From positions 478,032,400 to 478,096,399 of the forward strand of contig CM077115.1 in assembly GCA_039619475.1 (NCBI GenBank): a DNA stretch of 64,000 nucleotides, read 5' to 3'. This stretch comes from Icerya purchasi (taxonomy: Eukaryota; Arthropoda; Insecta; Hemiptera; Monophlebidae). Below the pieces are notes generated by a model. The model was not told the origin of the DNA. It worked only from the letters and a program-made list of their open reading frames with translations, and did no database searches. Both the position numbers and the translations under genes were made by a program. This document shows, one piece after another, positions 11,552-23,696 of this stretch (position 1 is the first letter of the stretch; the number at the start of each line of letters is the position of its first letter).

Positions 11552-12106
11552 GTCGTCAACTGATTGGGTGCAGAGATGACTTTGGTAGATTTTGATAATT
11601 TCTTATGTAATAAAAATTTTCAAAGAACAGTAAACGCAGAATAGAATAGGAAAGATTGCAGGCTCATTATAGTCTGAGGAAGTTTTACGTTTTAATTGAG
11701 CATTTTGCCATGTTTATTATTTAAATTTCCTAAGCAAACGGTTTATTATTCATTTATTTATTTAATATTATATAATTTACAGTAATTTCGAAAAAAAGTC
11801 ATTAAAAAGTGAAAATTAATATTTTCAAAAATGTGGCGAAATATGAATAAGCGACAGGCACGTAACCGTGCTATATTGTAAACTATTACAAAAAAACAAA
11901 ACAACAACAACAAGGAAACAAATAATTCTCAAGTGGTTATGGAATCCGTACCAATTTTTTTTTGTTATTTAAATTGTTTTAAAAGTACAGTATAATGATT
12001 GATTGTGGGGGATTGCTTTACCGAAAAGTGTATTTTTCTAAATATAATGTTCAGTAAAATATTGTTTTTCAAAAGGTTTATTTGATATATTCCGTATTTG
12101 TAAAGG
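11552..12106. other. No identifiable feature
   Basis: AT-rich sequence with an AACAACAACAA stretch near 11900. Nothing coding is supported. Confidence 0.4.
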
Positions 12107-12520
12107 AATATTTATTTATTTATTTATTGTATTTACAAGTCGCTTTTGGACTACAAGGTCATTAGCGACTACGGTTTTATAGAGAATTATAACATTTTAT
12201 GTTGAATATTGGAAAATGCGCGAAACAACAAAATAATCAAAAAAGTCGGCTAAAGGCTGAGGAAGTTAAATAAGTTGGAGTACCGAGATGTCGTTGAGAA
12301 AGGCTACGATTTTTTTACACTTCTCGGCATCCGAAAACATCTCTGGGGGGCCGTTGGTAATACCCGCTTGTTGTCTGGCTTGCTGGTAGTGATTATACTC
12401 GATCAAAAGATGCCTCACCGATATAGGCATGTTGCAGCGTTGACACAGGTTGGGCGGTTTTTTAGATATGAGGAACGAATGAGTCAAGTTTGTGTGTCCA
12501 ATGCAAAGCTAAACTCCCAA
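12107..12520 (-). mobile_element. I-like LINE 3' end with TAAA-repeat tail
   Basis: Minus-strand translation gives LCIGHTNLTHSFLISKKPPNLCQRCNMPISVRHLLIE, the C-terminal Cys/His region that follows RNase H in I-like elements. The tail reads in antisense as tandem TAAATAAA units at about 12107..12129, like the (TAA)n ends of I elements (family knowledge). The element is truncated upstream of about 12.52 kb. The plus-strand frame at 12275..12616 is a shadow. Confidence 0.75.
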
Positions 12521-12689
12521 ATATCTAATTTTGAGAATTACCAAATTTCCCCACTTTGTGTTTTACATTATTTACGTGGTTATCACAGAAATGGATTTAT
12601 TGATCTTAATCATTAATTTTGTACCCTGCCGCGTCATTGTCTTGTTTCTCGCCACACAGGTAAATATTATTCGTTACAGCCAAAGTTAC

Positions 12690-12980
12690 GAATGGCGAAG
12701 TACTAAAACGTTTAAACAAGAAAACTGACATTGTCAACTCAGTTAAAATAGGGAAATCAGAATATTTCGGAATAAGGAACAGCAGATATGAGCTGCCTCA
12801 AGTGTTAATATAGGGCAAGGTAGAAGGTAGTCGTAGGCATGGCCGACCAAGAATAATGTGGATGGAAAACCTAAGGAAGTGGTTCAAATTAAATACGATG
12901 CAAGTATTTCGGAGAGTCATGGATAAAGATCAAGTTAAGCAGATGATCGCCAACGTTCTTCGAGGACAGAGTACATAGAA
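12690..12980 (+). mobile_element. RTE-type LINE 3' end, 5'-truncated
   Basis: The plus-strand frame reads LNKKTDIVNSVKIGKSEYF, then RYELPQVLI, an in-frame stop, GKVEGSRRHGRPRIMWMENL, and RKWFKLNTMQVF. This is the conserved end of insect endonuclease-RT elements (EYLGH..., LLQLILQGKIxGxRxxGRxxxSWxxNLRxWF in the family). It ends in an AGAAGAAGAAG tail near 12975..12989. One stop codon is visible between ELPQVLI and GKVEG. Confidence 0.75.
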
Positions 12981-12990
12981 GAAGAAGATA

Positions 12991-15233
12991 TTTCGTCAGC
13001 ATGGTTCGGTGAAATTGTTTCTAACCTGCGTTCTTTGTAATACCATTTTTAGTGTTTTTCACACTCTTTTTAATACTCCGTGGAAACCGCGTTACACAAA
13101 GAAGTCACGAATGATTTCTCAGTGCAAAGTCTATCATGAAGATGTAATCCATTAATTAAATAATACTTATCAAAGGTGGAAACAGAAAAAAATTAAACTG
13201 TTATACGACTTACAAAGTACGTCGAAGTCTGCAAAATTCATTATTCAAATGTTGGCGCGTCTTTTCTGTTAGTTGCCCACATAGTTCATTTCGCATCGAT
13301 GCGAGAAAGTGTGATTTGTAAATGGAATTGATTATAAAAAGAATTTACAAAAATTTTATTCGTAACTATTTTGTTACTAAATGTGATAAGTCATAATTTT
13401 TTACGTCAAATATATCTTTACCAGTTCCTTGTTTTTAATTATTTTTTAATTTGCCCGGTAAAAATATATTCTAATCCTTTATTTTTCCAATTTGCATTTT
13501 ACTCTTTTTCTTCTTTGATATATTTTAGAAAAGTACACAATCGTGTTATTGAGTTAAAAGACGTTAAGTATCGATTTTGCTTTTTTTCTCTTTCGTTCTT
13601 TTCGTTCAAAAATATTTTCTCGTTAAATAAAAAAGTTTTTAATTTAGTCCGTTATTTCATCACAACGTATTTGCTAAAATTAAAATTTTTATTTGTGTAT
13701 ATGTCTAAAAAAATCCATATCCTAACTCATTTTAAAAGTGGTTCCATTTTTTAATTGTAGAAAATTTCCTAAACTTCTTTTAATTTTTTCCTTCCTATTT
13801 TTTTACTGTTTGTTAATAATGGTGTATTTTTTCTTTTTTCTTTTTTATGGTTTAGACTCGGGCCTAATTCTTTCAACTCTTCATAGATTACGATAACTGT
13901 TTTTCGATTTGTTTGACAAATTCCTTCAGTGGTATTCATTCCTTCAATTAAGATCGCTCGCATTGTGTATATGAACATGTAAATATAAACAAATATGCAA
14001 AACTCGGTTCTTTGAACATCGTCCAGGGGACGCTACCTAAAACCTCGGGTGATATAACTTGTACAGAAAAGCCGGTTTTAATTGTCTACGTTTTGTACAA
14101 TCGGCACAAAAATTATGAACCATTTTTATATAATGTCTTCGTATCGGTTATGTGTGTAATGTTTTTGGACTGTTGTTATTTCATAAACTCGTTCAAGTAA
14201 TCATTTACTTAACATATTTTTCTGCACGGAAACATGATAGTGATTTCATTTGGGAAATTTAAGGGGATCCCGGAGCGTTCCATTTGGAGTCTCTCGTTGG
14301 TAATGACAAGGTTTCGTAATTATCTCAGCGCGGTTGTAGGAGACTAGACTAAAATACCAGGATCGTTGCCTATTAATTACAGAAAAGAATTGAACTGTAT
14401 AGAGATACTGCCAGAAGTCATGGTTAACTTGAACGAGACATATACGTGTAAATACATGTATTAATTGTCTAAAATATTAATTTACACGGACGAATGGAAA
14501 ATATCGTTTTCTCATCAAAGCGACGCCGTTAATCGATTTAGTTTATTAAAACAAGATCTTCTACATATACTGCGCATTTTCGTTAACTTTTTTATTTTTT
14601 TATTCTTATTTTTATTAACGTGTTAAAGAATCACGAAAAATAGCATCCTAGTCCATAAATGAAATAGGATCATAATTATAAACGAAGATCAAATTAGAAT
14701 GTTTGATAATAGCTGTAATGTATATGTGCTTTAATATTTTTTTATTATTACGCTCTGCTACCAAATTAAGTTTTTATAACACATATACATTACATAACTT
14801 GACATCCGGCACACATTCGTTGCCGAACGATTAATTAAAAGAATGACTAAACTAACATAAATGAATAAATAAAGAAATATAATAAAATAACTTAAAATGT
14901 ATTTTCTATTTTATATAATATTTATGATTACCTCATCATATTAATATATTATGTTTTACCCTGCCCGCCATTAATTAAATTTTAAATCCCTTCGAAACAT
15001 CCTCGGTACATCCAACCACATTTTATGTGTTTTAATTACACATAATTTTCATAACTTCTACAAAAACCAAAATATTATTAAATTTAGCACAATTCATATT
15101 TTAACAACTTCCCCGTTCAATGTTTTTTCAAAAATCTCTATTCTTCTATTTCTCCAACCAGTCCAACCACATTTTCGATCATCATTGTCTCAAAGGAAAC
15201 AATGATGATCATGTGATTGGCATAGACTAATTA
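12991..15233. other. No identifiable gene
   Basis: AT-rich sequence. A 127-codon frame at 13371..13754 is Phe/Tyr/Lys-rich and reflects T-rich DNA. The 14.0 to 14.4 kb part is less biased but has no recognisable domain. Confidence 0.4.
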
Positions 15234-15301
15234 TTTATATATATATATATATTTATTTTTTATTTATTATTATTATTTTTTATGTATTATTATTATTATT
15301 T

Positions 15302-15332
<31 letters not shown>

Positions 15333-15333
15333 T

Positions 15334-15397
<64 letters not shown>

Positions 15398-15411
15398 TTA
15401 TATATATATAA
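15234..15411. repeat. (TTA)n trinucleotide microsatellite with AT ends
   Basis: An AT dinucleotide run is followed by imperfect and then long near-perfect TTA/ATT repeats, interrupted by TTTTTAT units, and closes with a second AT run. The array covers about 180 bp. Confidence 0.97.
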
Positions 15412-15861
15412 TCAAATTTTTATTTTCATAATAAAAAAATTATTAAAACTTTTAAAACTCATGTGGCGAGTATCTGTCTCGCTACAAAGCTTCTCTAAGT
15501 GAGTTAGCCGTTGTAATTTTACTCTTCCACCGCGTTTTATTTACTTTTGTTATCTTCCTATTTCTGTTTATCTATATTATTAGTTTTTTACGTTTCTCGT
15601 AGCGTTTTAAACAAAATTTACACAAAATAATTAAAAATGTGTTATTTGTTATGTCACTCGGTCCGTAATGCTCCATGTAATAATGGAACAAAAAAAAAAA
15701 AAGAAAAAATGGAACGAATTTGAAATAGAAATGTCGACGCTGCAGTTTTTATATGACGTCACCATGAGGTAATACGAGTAATAATAATTATATTGCAAAG
15801 AGTTATTACAAAATAATAATTTAACAGTAGATGTTATAATATTTTTAAACTTATACATACA

Positions 15862-15865
<4 letters not shown>

Positions 15866-15893
<28 letters not shown>
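15866..15893. repeat. (AT)n microsatellite
   Basis: Uninterrupted TA dinucleotide run. Confidence 0.95.
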
Positions 15894-16429
15894 GCTTTTT
15901 TTTTCGACACTCTTATTCTTTCACTACGACTATACTGCCCCACTTGGAAATCCTTTCCCCTATTTGAGCTGTTTTATTGTGAGCCGGGAATTGTAGTGAC
16001 TTTGCAGTTCCTACTATTCTCCATAAATTATATCGCAGAATTTCATCCAGTGATCGAATTTGTACTGTTCAAAAAGAAAACAAGGTGTCTCATCTAACTT
16101 AATATAGTAATTATCCTAATATCGACAGCGCAGATCGAATTTTGTTCTACGAATTTCTCCCTAAGCTCCTTGTAGTGTGCTTTACTATTTTAAAGGATTA
16201 TGGAGATGTATTCCGTGTTGAGAATATCCAGTTCCTAGATATCGATCTTTCCATTTTAGGTCTTTTCGCAAGTCGCAAAACTCTTAAAAACCATATTAAT
16301 GGCACACACTGTTTGCAACATGGCAGCGGAAGTGGAATAGTCGTCGAACTGTGAGGGAGACATACATGTTCTTCCCGAAAGTTTTTGACAGATCGCAATT
16401 AAAAAACTTAAACATTAATTTTTACAATA
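15894..16429. other. No identifiable feature
   Basis: Mixed sequence. The 70-codon plus-strand frame at 16142..16354 has no motif I recognise. Confidence 0.35.
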
Positions 16430-16660
16430 CGCAAGCGCCCTCGGGACACGGAAAGTTTGACTCCTATTTACATCCCTGGGTGCACCATGTACACCTTTGA
16501 TGTTGAAGATAACATTGAACATCTCTTTCACTGTTCCAGATTTGACGATCTTAGATTCAAATATAACATTGATAGCTCCTAATCTCTAATCATTATTAGA
16601 GAAAATTCTACAAATCTCCTATTATATACATATGGAGTCTGCGATGCACAGGAAGTTCAT
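16430..16660 (+). mobile_element. Probable LINE C-terminal fragment
   Basis: The plus-strand translation includes CTMYTFDVEDNIEHLFHCSRF followed by DDLRFKYNIDSS and a stop. The 'C...E.IEHLFHC.RF' arrangement is typical of the Cys/His region after RNase H in LINE ORF2 proteins. No RT or RNase H is present nearby, so the class cannot be fixed. Confidence 0.5.
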
Positions 16661-19095
16661 AAATGATAACTAATACACTATTAACCCTCTAAACTCAAAT
16701 TCAATCATGAAACCGCAACGGTGCTTTTCTATCTTATGCACTTCCTGCAAATAGCCGGAAAGCATTAAATCATTACACATAATATTTTCGAGTTATTTTA
16801 AGTTATACTTGGAAAAAGTCATCTACAAACACACACGCTTGGTGAGTAAACTATGTTTTGTATCCTTTTACCACCTTAGTTTAAGTACATTTTACAGGAA
16901 ACTACCCCATCCACGGTTCTATGTTTATTAATACGTTATTTCAGCTAAACACATACATGTAATCACTCCGTACTTAAGCACACTAATTCCCCGCACTTTT
17001 ATACAAACTTTTTTTTTTCTCTTTTTTTTTGTAATACACCATTTATAATAAAAACAAGAAACAAATAGGCGGCATGACCAACGTGAATAGTGACAAAATA
17101 GCAAAGCAATATCTTCAGCGTCAATTTAAAATTTTTCAAGCTGCAAATCGAATAGCCTTTGCCGTTAATTCTTCTCAATACAATCGTCTATTGCTGAAAA
17201 ACTATGCACACTAACGTTGAAATTCTCATCAATTTCATATATGTGCCAAGAAAGCCAATCCATTTTCGCGTCGGCACTGAAAGTTTTAGTCAAAGACCAA
17301 AGTTAGTATTCGGTTTTAGAGTAGTAGCTTTATCTGCGCAAAGTGATTTAAACATGGCTGCCGCGGATACGTTTCAAGGTGTAAGATTTACGATACTGTA
17401 GGAAGCGCGACCAGCGATTTCTTGGGGATGCAGCGATACGAAAAACAACCCCCTTCCCCTAAAAGGGTTCCTACTGAACAGAATTTTTATTAATTTAAAA
17501 ATAAAAACGCATTACACGGAAAGAACTTTTCTTAACAAAAAAAGCTGTTAAAAGATCTGGCGAGTTATAGCAGGAAGAAGTGGGAAAAAGAAAAGAAGCG
17601 AACCGGGCGAAAGCGGTGCAAGGGGGAAATGGTAAAAGGTATAAAGAATAACGGCGACTGGCTCGGAAGATGGGTATAGGGTATCGGTGGGCTTTAGCTC
17701 GGGAGCTTAATTAAACACGGAAAAAAGAATTTCTCGGCGGTCGCTGAAACGTCGCAGTTATTTTAATGGACGCGGCTGCAGCTCTGTGTCGTCCATGTCT
17801 TTTTTGTTTCTATTAAGTTGTTTTTCTATCTTAGCGAGCGACGGCCAGTTCATCGCTGGAATCTTAATATTTCAATGAAAAGAAAAAAAGCCAAATGCAG
17901 AAAAACGGAACACCGAATTGTTTCTTTTATCTGCAATTTTTACGACCATTTCCTTTATTCAAAACCAGATATTTATTTATTTAATTTCGTTTTCGTTTTC
18001 GTTTTTGTTCTCGTTTTTTCTCGCTATAATCTCGATTTTACGTTATTCGTTTTTTTCCGCTTTTATTATATTCGAAAAATTTGTCCTCGATATTCGCCGC
18101 CGCACTTTATTCCTCTTTAATAATAGACGGCTCCTCCTCATTTTTTTCCCTATTCCGTTTTTTCCTGTTTAAATTTATTTCGCCTCATTTCTTTTAATTA
18201 AGACTTTTCAAAATGAAAAAAAAGAAGCAACCTTAAACGTTTGTCAAATTATTTTTAAATTCAACCCGTTTGTCTCGTTTACTCCGTTTAATCGTTTTGA
18301 AAGATCTCACAAAGAACCAAATTTTCCGTTTCATCGATATTCAAAAATTAACGTGACAGACGCGCATTCGGTTTTTTTCATGTTAAATATAGAACGAAAA
18401 AACCATCGTCGCCGCTACAAAAGTGCTGAACATTATGATGAACCGTTTTATACGAACCTTAATCAATGATCATTAAATTCGCAGTTAGTTTGGCTTGATG
18501 TTTTTTTTTGTTGTTTTTTTCCCCTCGGTATAAAAAACGAAAAAAGCAACTTTTCTATGCATATGTTCATTTTTGCTGTGGAAACCATCAATTAAATTTT
18601 TTTTGATTTTGAAAATGTTTTCAGTACATTTCTAAAGTAGTAAAATAAACCTCCGTTTTTGGGGAATGACGTGATTGATTAGAATCTACTGATCTCTATA
18701 AGTATTATAGGAAAACTGGAATCAGCGAGTGGTTCCGTCCGGGGGTTGTGTCCCTATGACTGGAATATTTATTATTATTGACAATTTTCATTTTATGTCG
18801 AGAATAACGTGAAATTCCTGTTACATTTTTGCGCTCTATTGTGTTTTCGCGTTACGGAAATTCATTAAAGAGATTGTAAATATAGTTAGAAAAACCGATT
18901 TTTTTATTTCTTTAAAGAAAGAAATAGTAAATTGTAATTATCTGCAATTATCATAGAAGAAGTCCCATGGCGTTATTGAATATGGAAGGAACACATATTC
19001 AAAATTCTACATTTTGCGCATATTAAAATCGGTCACTGTTTAAATTCACGTTTGTTAAGCATCTGCTGAACAGACACATATACATATAGTATATT

Positions 19096-19100
<5 letters not shown>
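16661..19100. other. No identifiable gene
   Basis: Mostly AT-rich sequence. Plus-strand frames at 17204..17401 and 17818..18120 have no domain signature, and the latter is T-rich. The 17.2 to 17.8 kb part is more balanced in composition and could be low-copy DNA. Confidence 0.35.

Positions 19101-19146
<46 letters not shown>
19101..19146. repeat. (AT)n microsatellite
   Basis: AT dinucleotide run of about 46 bp. It creates Ile/Tyr-repeat frames on both strands that are not genes. Confidence 0.95.
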
Positions 19147-19150
<4 letters not shown>

Positions 19151-19326
19151 ACGAACCCGCCTTTTATACGTGATTCTCTGCCAATTAAGAGAGAACGGGA
19201 CGGAAAAGGTACGTAAAAGACAAAAGACGAAGAAAAAAATAAATAAAACAAATGACAAAAGTTACAAATATACCGTGGATAACCTGCGCCTTCTAAACAT
19301 GGACGAGCATTAGGCTTTTTATTCTA

Positions 19327-19349
19327 GTATATATATATATATATATATT
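19327..19349. repeat. (AT)n microsatellite
   Basis: Short TA run. Confidence 0.9.
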
Positions 19350-19532
19350 CGAAAACGAAGAAATAAATTAAAATACACTGTTTGAAAAAGAACGCGATCA
19401 ACAACTTACTTTCATTTCGGAAGGCCGGACTACTTGATTTCTAACTCGCTTTGTAGTCGCAGATAACAATGCACTCTTATCGCATCCGATCTACCTGAGC
19501 TGGCTCTATCTCTTATTACGCTCGATCGCGTA

Positions 19533-19660
19533 TGCCACCGGCCCTTACACAAAGACTCTGACCAAAGCCGATAATCAACGACGTTCGAAAATCAAATAAT
19601 ACTAAAAACATATTATTTATTAGATTGTCGTCGAAAGATCGCGCCACCAACCCTGATTCG
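19533..19660 (+). repeat. Dispersed repeat C copy 1 (matches 61011..61140 inverted)
   Basis: The segment GCCACCGGCCCTTACACAAA through TCGTCGAAAGATCGCGCCAC and CAACCCTGATTC is found again in reverse complement at 61011..61140. Matching continues over about 130 bp with scattered substitutions and short indels. No terminal repeats or tail are evident, so the class is unknown. A conserved noncoding part of a larger transposon is likely. Confidence 0.8.
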
Positions 19661-19676
19661 TATCAATATATATGTG

Positions 19677-19681
<5 letters not shown>

Positions 19682-19711
<30 letters not shown>
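19682..19711. repeat. (AT)n microsatellite
   Basis: TA dinucleotide run. Confidence 0.95.
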
Positions 19712-19713
<2 letters not shown>

Positions 19714-20621
19714 GGTGACCCAAACTACCCATACACCCCTTATGAAATATAAAATACCTAGTAAAATAAAAAATTCAACGTCTCATATTAGTAAATTGAC
19801 TGTGCACATCGACTGGAAATATTTTTCGAGTTCCGTCCCCCGCCAGAAGTGACCCATTGAAACCGGAAGTTGGTTTTTTTAAGGTATTTTTTTTACGGAT
19901 TCCGATATTACCATGAATAATTTTTGTTTGAAAGATTTTTTTCTGAAACTGCAATTTTCAACTCTAAAATGTCTTCTGAAATCTGCAGATGATGAATGAT
20001 ACTTATTCAACTTTATAAAATCGAAACCCTCTCCGTTAAGTTTAAAAACAAACTGACCGATCTAATTGCTTAAGATGCATTTACAAGCAGCGACCAATCT
20101 TAAATGCGACTGCTAATTGAATATGACGGAAGATGAAGTAATAATCTGGAATTGCAATGTTATCTATAAACTCTTCGATAACCTAAAATTCATATAAATA
20201 TTTTCTATAATTCTACAGTTATTTTTCTTTAGTAATCTCATTTCTAAATAGCTCTAAATCGTTTAGTTTTCCACAGATACAATACTCTAATAACTCTGCA
20301 AAGAATGCAGCGAAGTTAGCTTAGTAATAAAGTTATCTATTAACTGTACTCAAACACCAAATTTAAAACTTTTGCTGTCATTTTATACTTTTTGAAATTG
20401 CGCTATTTATCTTTCGCCAAATAATCAGATCGAATACGAGGATATAGAAGGTTCGATTTTATCTTTAGCTGAAGCACTTATCATTTATGACGATTTCAAT
20501 GCATACTCCTTATTTTGAAAAATTCTAAGATAAATCAAAACGGAAAACTTTTGACTGTTGTTATAAATATCAGTCTTGTTTTCCTCAATCAAACAATACT
20601 CTACAACTTCCCTTACAAAAT
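19712..20621. other. No identifiable feature
   Basis: AT-rich sequence just upstream of the LINE RT remnant. It may contain decayed 5' parts of that element, but no motif was recognised. Confidence 0.35.
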
Positions 20622-21353
20622 TTGAGCTATATTAAATTTACTTTTAACAATGCAACAGAAATCAGTGTTTTCTTTAATTTTTTGAGAGTTTCCGATCTAA
20701 CATGGAAGCGTCAAATTGTAAATATCCTTAAAAAATGGAATCGAAATTTTCTGTCCAATTGTAAATTTTCTTCATTCGATCAGGACAAATTAAAACGACA
20801 TTTATACCAGCTAGAAAATGTAGTTCCATAAGGCTCAACTTCGAGTCTTACCCTTTTCAATATTGTCAGTAATAATATTATCGATCAAGTTCAGGCTCCG
20901 CTTAGTTGCACTTTTTTCACTGATGGTTTCGGTATGTTTATCTGCTCTTAAGAAAACGATTTAAGTCAAGAAACCTAGCAAATCACGGTAAAAACGCTAA
21001 CAGACTGAACTCAACAACCCGAATTTCAGTACTCTATGGTTAAGCTTACCGCATTTTATTTCTACAGGAATAGGATATGTCAATATTTCCGTTCTATCAT
21101 CAAGTCCTCGGATAATTTCGATGAGAAACTAAATTGGACACCGCGTATTAATCAAATAAAATCTAGTTGCATAAAAGAGGCAGTGAAGAACTACCAGATG
21201 AAGAAAAGAAAAAAAAAACGATTCAGACCAAATTCACATGCTTATGTTACGACGAGCCAATGGCTGCCCAAATTCGGACCGATATACATGCATCAATTGG
21301 TGGAGATTGAAATTATTTACTCAGACAAAAGCCATAGTACTCTGTACCATTAA
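20622..21353 (+). pseudogene. I-like LINE reverse transcriptase remnant
   Basis: A first frame (20622..20831) ends QLENVVP-stop, where VPQGS is expected, and continues in frame after the stop as GSTSSLTLFNIVSNNIIDQVQAPLSCTFFTDGFGMF. This corresponds to the VPQGSxLSxxLFNIxxNDI block and to the FADDF catalytic box, here changed to FTDGF. A later frame (21036..21353) contains KSSDNFDEKLNWTPRINQIKSSC, the usual 'LGxxFDxKLxWxxHI' thumb block. The catalytic Asp pair is damaged and frames are broken. Confidence 0.7.
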
Positions 21354-21815
21354 ACATCGGTAAAGTCAATCGTTTGTGATATTATCTTGGAATTTAAGCT
21401 GGTAGAAAAAGTATTTTCCTACTAATTCCTAGAGCGACATTGTAAATTCATTGCATGCGTGGTCTATTACTTCACTGTTGCAAATGTAAATTCTTACATT
21501 ATTGCGCAGACTACGCGCGAGTATGACGATGCTCATATTACTTCTATAATATTACAAATATATTTCACTTTGAATCATCGCGGATTCATTGAGCAGCAAC
21601 ATTACGGTTAATTATATTACAACTTTAATTTTGTACATTATTGGCTACTTTGTCTTAGAGAGTTATATGTATTACCTTAATATTAAAAATAATTTTAATT
21701 TCAGAATATTACATGTTATTTCAACTAGTTCAATACACTGAAAAAATTATGTAAGAAAAAAGGAAGAACTCAATTGTTTCTTAAAAAATGGGGTAATACT
21801 AAACATATTAAAAAG

Positions 21816-22086
21816 TAAGTAAAGTAAAGTGAGTCTCATACATCCTTGATAAGCTATCATGGATTGTGTGATTAAGCTTTTCATAATGGACTTAAGGTTC
21901 TAATGGATCTAATGAGAATACTGGGTTTCTCTGGGCCGCCTTTATTTTCGCAGATTTCTTTGGTACGCAATTCAATTTCAGATTAGGTATATAGCTGGGA
22001 GCGATTCGGATCCGCAACGAGACAAATCTCGAAACCGTGTCTTTTAATTTAATAACCAAGTACCGTAACCACTAGATTACCTTCTA
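21816..22086 (-). mobile_element. tRNA-derived SINE, copy 1
   Basis: On the minus strand the 5' end resembles a tRNA. GTAATCTAGTGGTTACGGTA is in the A-box position, and about 40 bases later GACACGGTTTCGAGATTTG is in the B-box position (consensus GGTTCGANTCC). A unique body follows that includes CCCAGTATTCTCAT and GCTTATCAAGGATGTATGAG, and the 3' end is TACTTTACTTTACTTAC. The body matches the plus-strand copy at 34985..35265, so the two form one family. Both are diverged. Confidence 0.7.
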
Positions 22087-22689
22087 ACATGTAATAGTCT
22101 ACTTTTTTGTTTTGTTAATTAAACAACCAAAAGGATTAAAAGTTATTTACATTGAAAAATCCAAAGAAACGGACGGTTAGTAGATAAAGTTTAAGAATAG
22201 GCGAATTCGCATAACGGAATAGTGAAGAAGAATTAGAAAAGGGATAATTGTAGCGATGAAAACGAAAAAGCTTTCACACAAATGATGCTGAGTTAACTTT
22301 AATGGGTATTTTGACTAAGAGATTAAAAACTTCTAGTCGTATAGACATTGTATTAAATAGTTGAAATCAAACTTACAAATGTTTTTTTTTAAATATTTAG
22401 CTGCGCGGTTTAGAAAAATAGAAACCATTATTATAATATTTCAAAAATTTTAATTGCAGAAGAATAATTTAAAGCTTGCAACAGCTGTTTCGATACATAT
22501 GAAATTAAAATCTGCGCCAACTATTATCGTGTACACTGTACTTAAAGTTTTTGTTTTAATTATTACGTTAATAATGTGCTTCAAAGAGGCGAAAGATGAA
22601 TAGCAGAACAAAAGGAAGTCCATAATGTTTGAAGAGGAGGGTTTTTTAGTAGAAATGCGAAGTTTGCCATTTAAAGAAAGGAAAAATTA

Positions 22690-22741
22690 AAAATTTAAAC
22701 GGATATTAACATGTAGACAAAGCCGCGGGTAACAGCTAGTA
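22690..22741 (+). repeat. Probable RTE-class LINE 3' terminus
   Basis: The motif AAAGCCGCGGGTAACAGCTA followed by GT is a common 3' terminal sequence of insect RTE/Proto2-type elements (established pattern, recalled and not searched). No coding part is recognised upstream. A TATATACACATACATACA microsatellite follows directly. Confidence 0.5.
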
Positions 22742-22766
22742 TATATACACATACATACATACATAT

Positions 22767-23260
22767 ATGGATATACGTAATTGGTGAAATTTTGGTGTAC
22801 GTTTTTATGTTTATTAAATCGCAATTAATAATTAATTAAATAGTTAAAGAAATTACGAAATACTTTTGACATTGAGGAATTTGTGTATTTTCACATGTTA
22901 ATTAATCGATATCGAATGCAAGTTATTTTTCATTAGTTTTTCTGTTCAGTTTATTTGATTGCTTTAAAAATGCATATAAAAATCAGTATCATGAATTGTT
23001 TTCGCTTATGGAATCTAGAAAAATGTTCTTAAGTTAAACTTTTATACCACTGTCCCGATCAATCGGGATTGTCCTTCCATTACGCTATCCACAAATTAAG
23101 TGATTACTTTTTTGCAAATTTTGACAGATTACCGGCTAATATTGTACAGTTCTATTAGCTAATTCATTACTATTAAAATTTGAAAGAAAACACATTATTT
23201 CAATTACTTATTAAATGAATCATTAGAGAACATATTATATACACTTTTTGTAATAAATTC
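22767..23260. other. No identifiable feature
   Basis: AT-rich sequence downstream of the Ig exon on its own strand, so presumably intron. Confidence 0.35.
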
Positions 23261-23345
23261 AAAATTAAACACTGACGCGCTTCGAAGTTAATAGTTTCGT
23301 GATCACGAATGCTGTTAGCATCGAAACGGGGCAGTGTTTAATTTT
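23261..23345. repeat. Short inverted repeat (hairpin) element
   Basis: The outer 14 bases AAAATTAAACACTG recur in reverse complement at the far end (CAGTGTTTAATTTT). The next bases also pair loosely (CGCTTCGA against TCGAAACG). The 85-bp unit could fold into a hairpin. It may be a MITE or part of a Penelope-like element; no class is assigned. Confidence 0.6.
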
Positions 23346-23696
23346 AGATATATATTATTATTTTATAGAAGTGTATTCATTTAATAATAAGCTAATTGCG
23401 ATTCTTTTTCTTATAGCTACAAATTCGACTGCCTATACTTAGTCCTAAAGACTTCTCACATTGTTATCACCATCATCGTCATCTTTGCAGCTTTGGCGTC
23501 AGTGGTCGCGGTGCATTGCGAGAATCATTATTTCGAAATTCTAATTCTCCGAAAGTAATGACGAATTGTAGGAAGCTGTTAGCCGGTATTGTGTGTGTGT
23601 GTGTGCGTATTCATCGTGTGTGCGAATTGCAGCAAAGATAAAACACGAATAGAAGAGAACGAGCAGATAGGAAATAGAAAACTGGGCAGTACTTAC

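Noticed and set aside
13371..13754. 127-codon plus-strand frame
   Set aside because: Low-complexity Phe/Tyr/Lys-rich translation of T-rich DNA.
15234..15411. Possible CRISPR-like or tandem regulatory array
   Set aside because: It is a simple trinucleotide microsatellite with no spacers.
19033..19258. Frames with Ile-Tyr repeats
   Set aside because: Produced by the (AT)n microsatellite, not genes.
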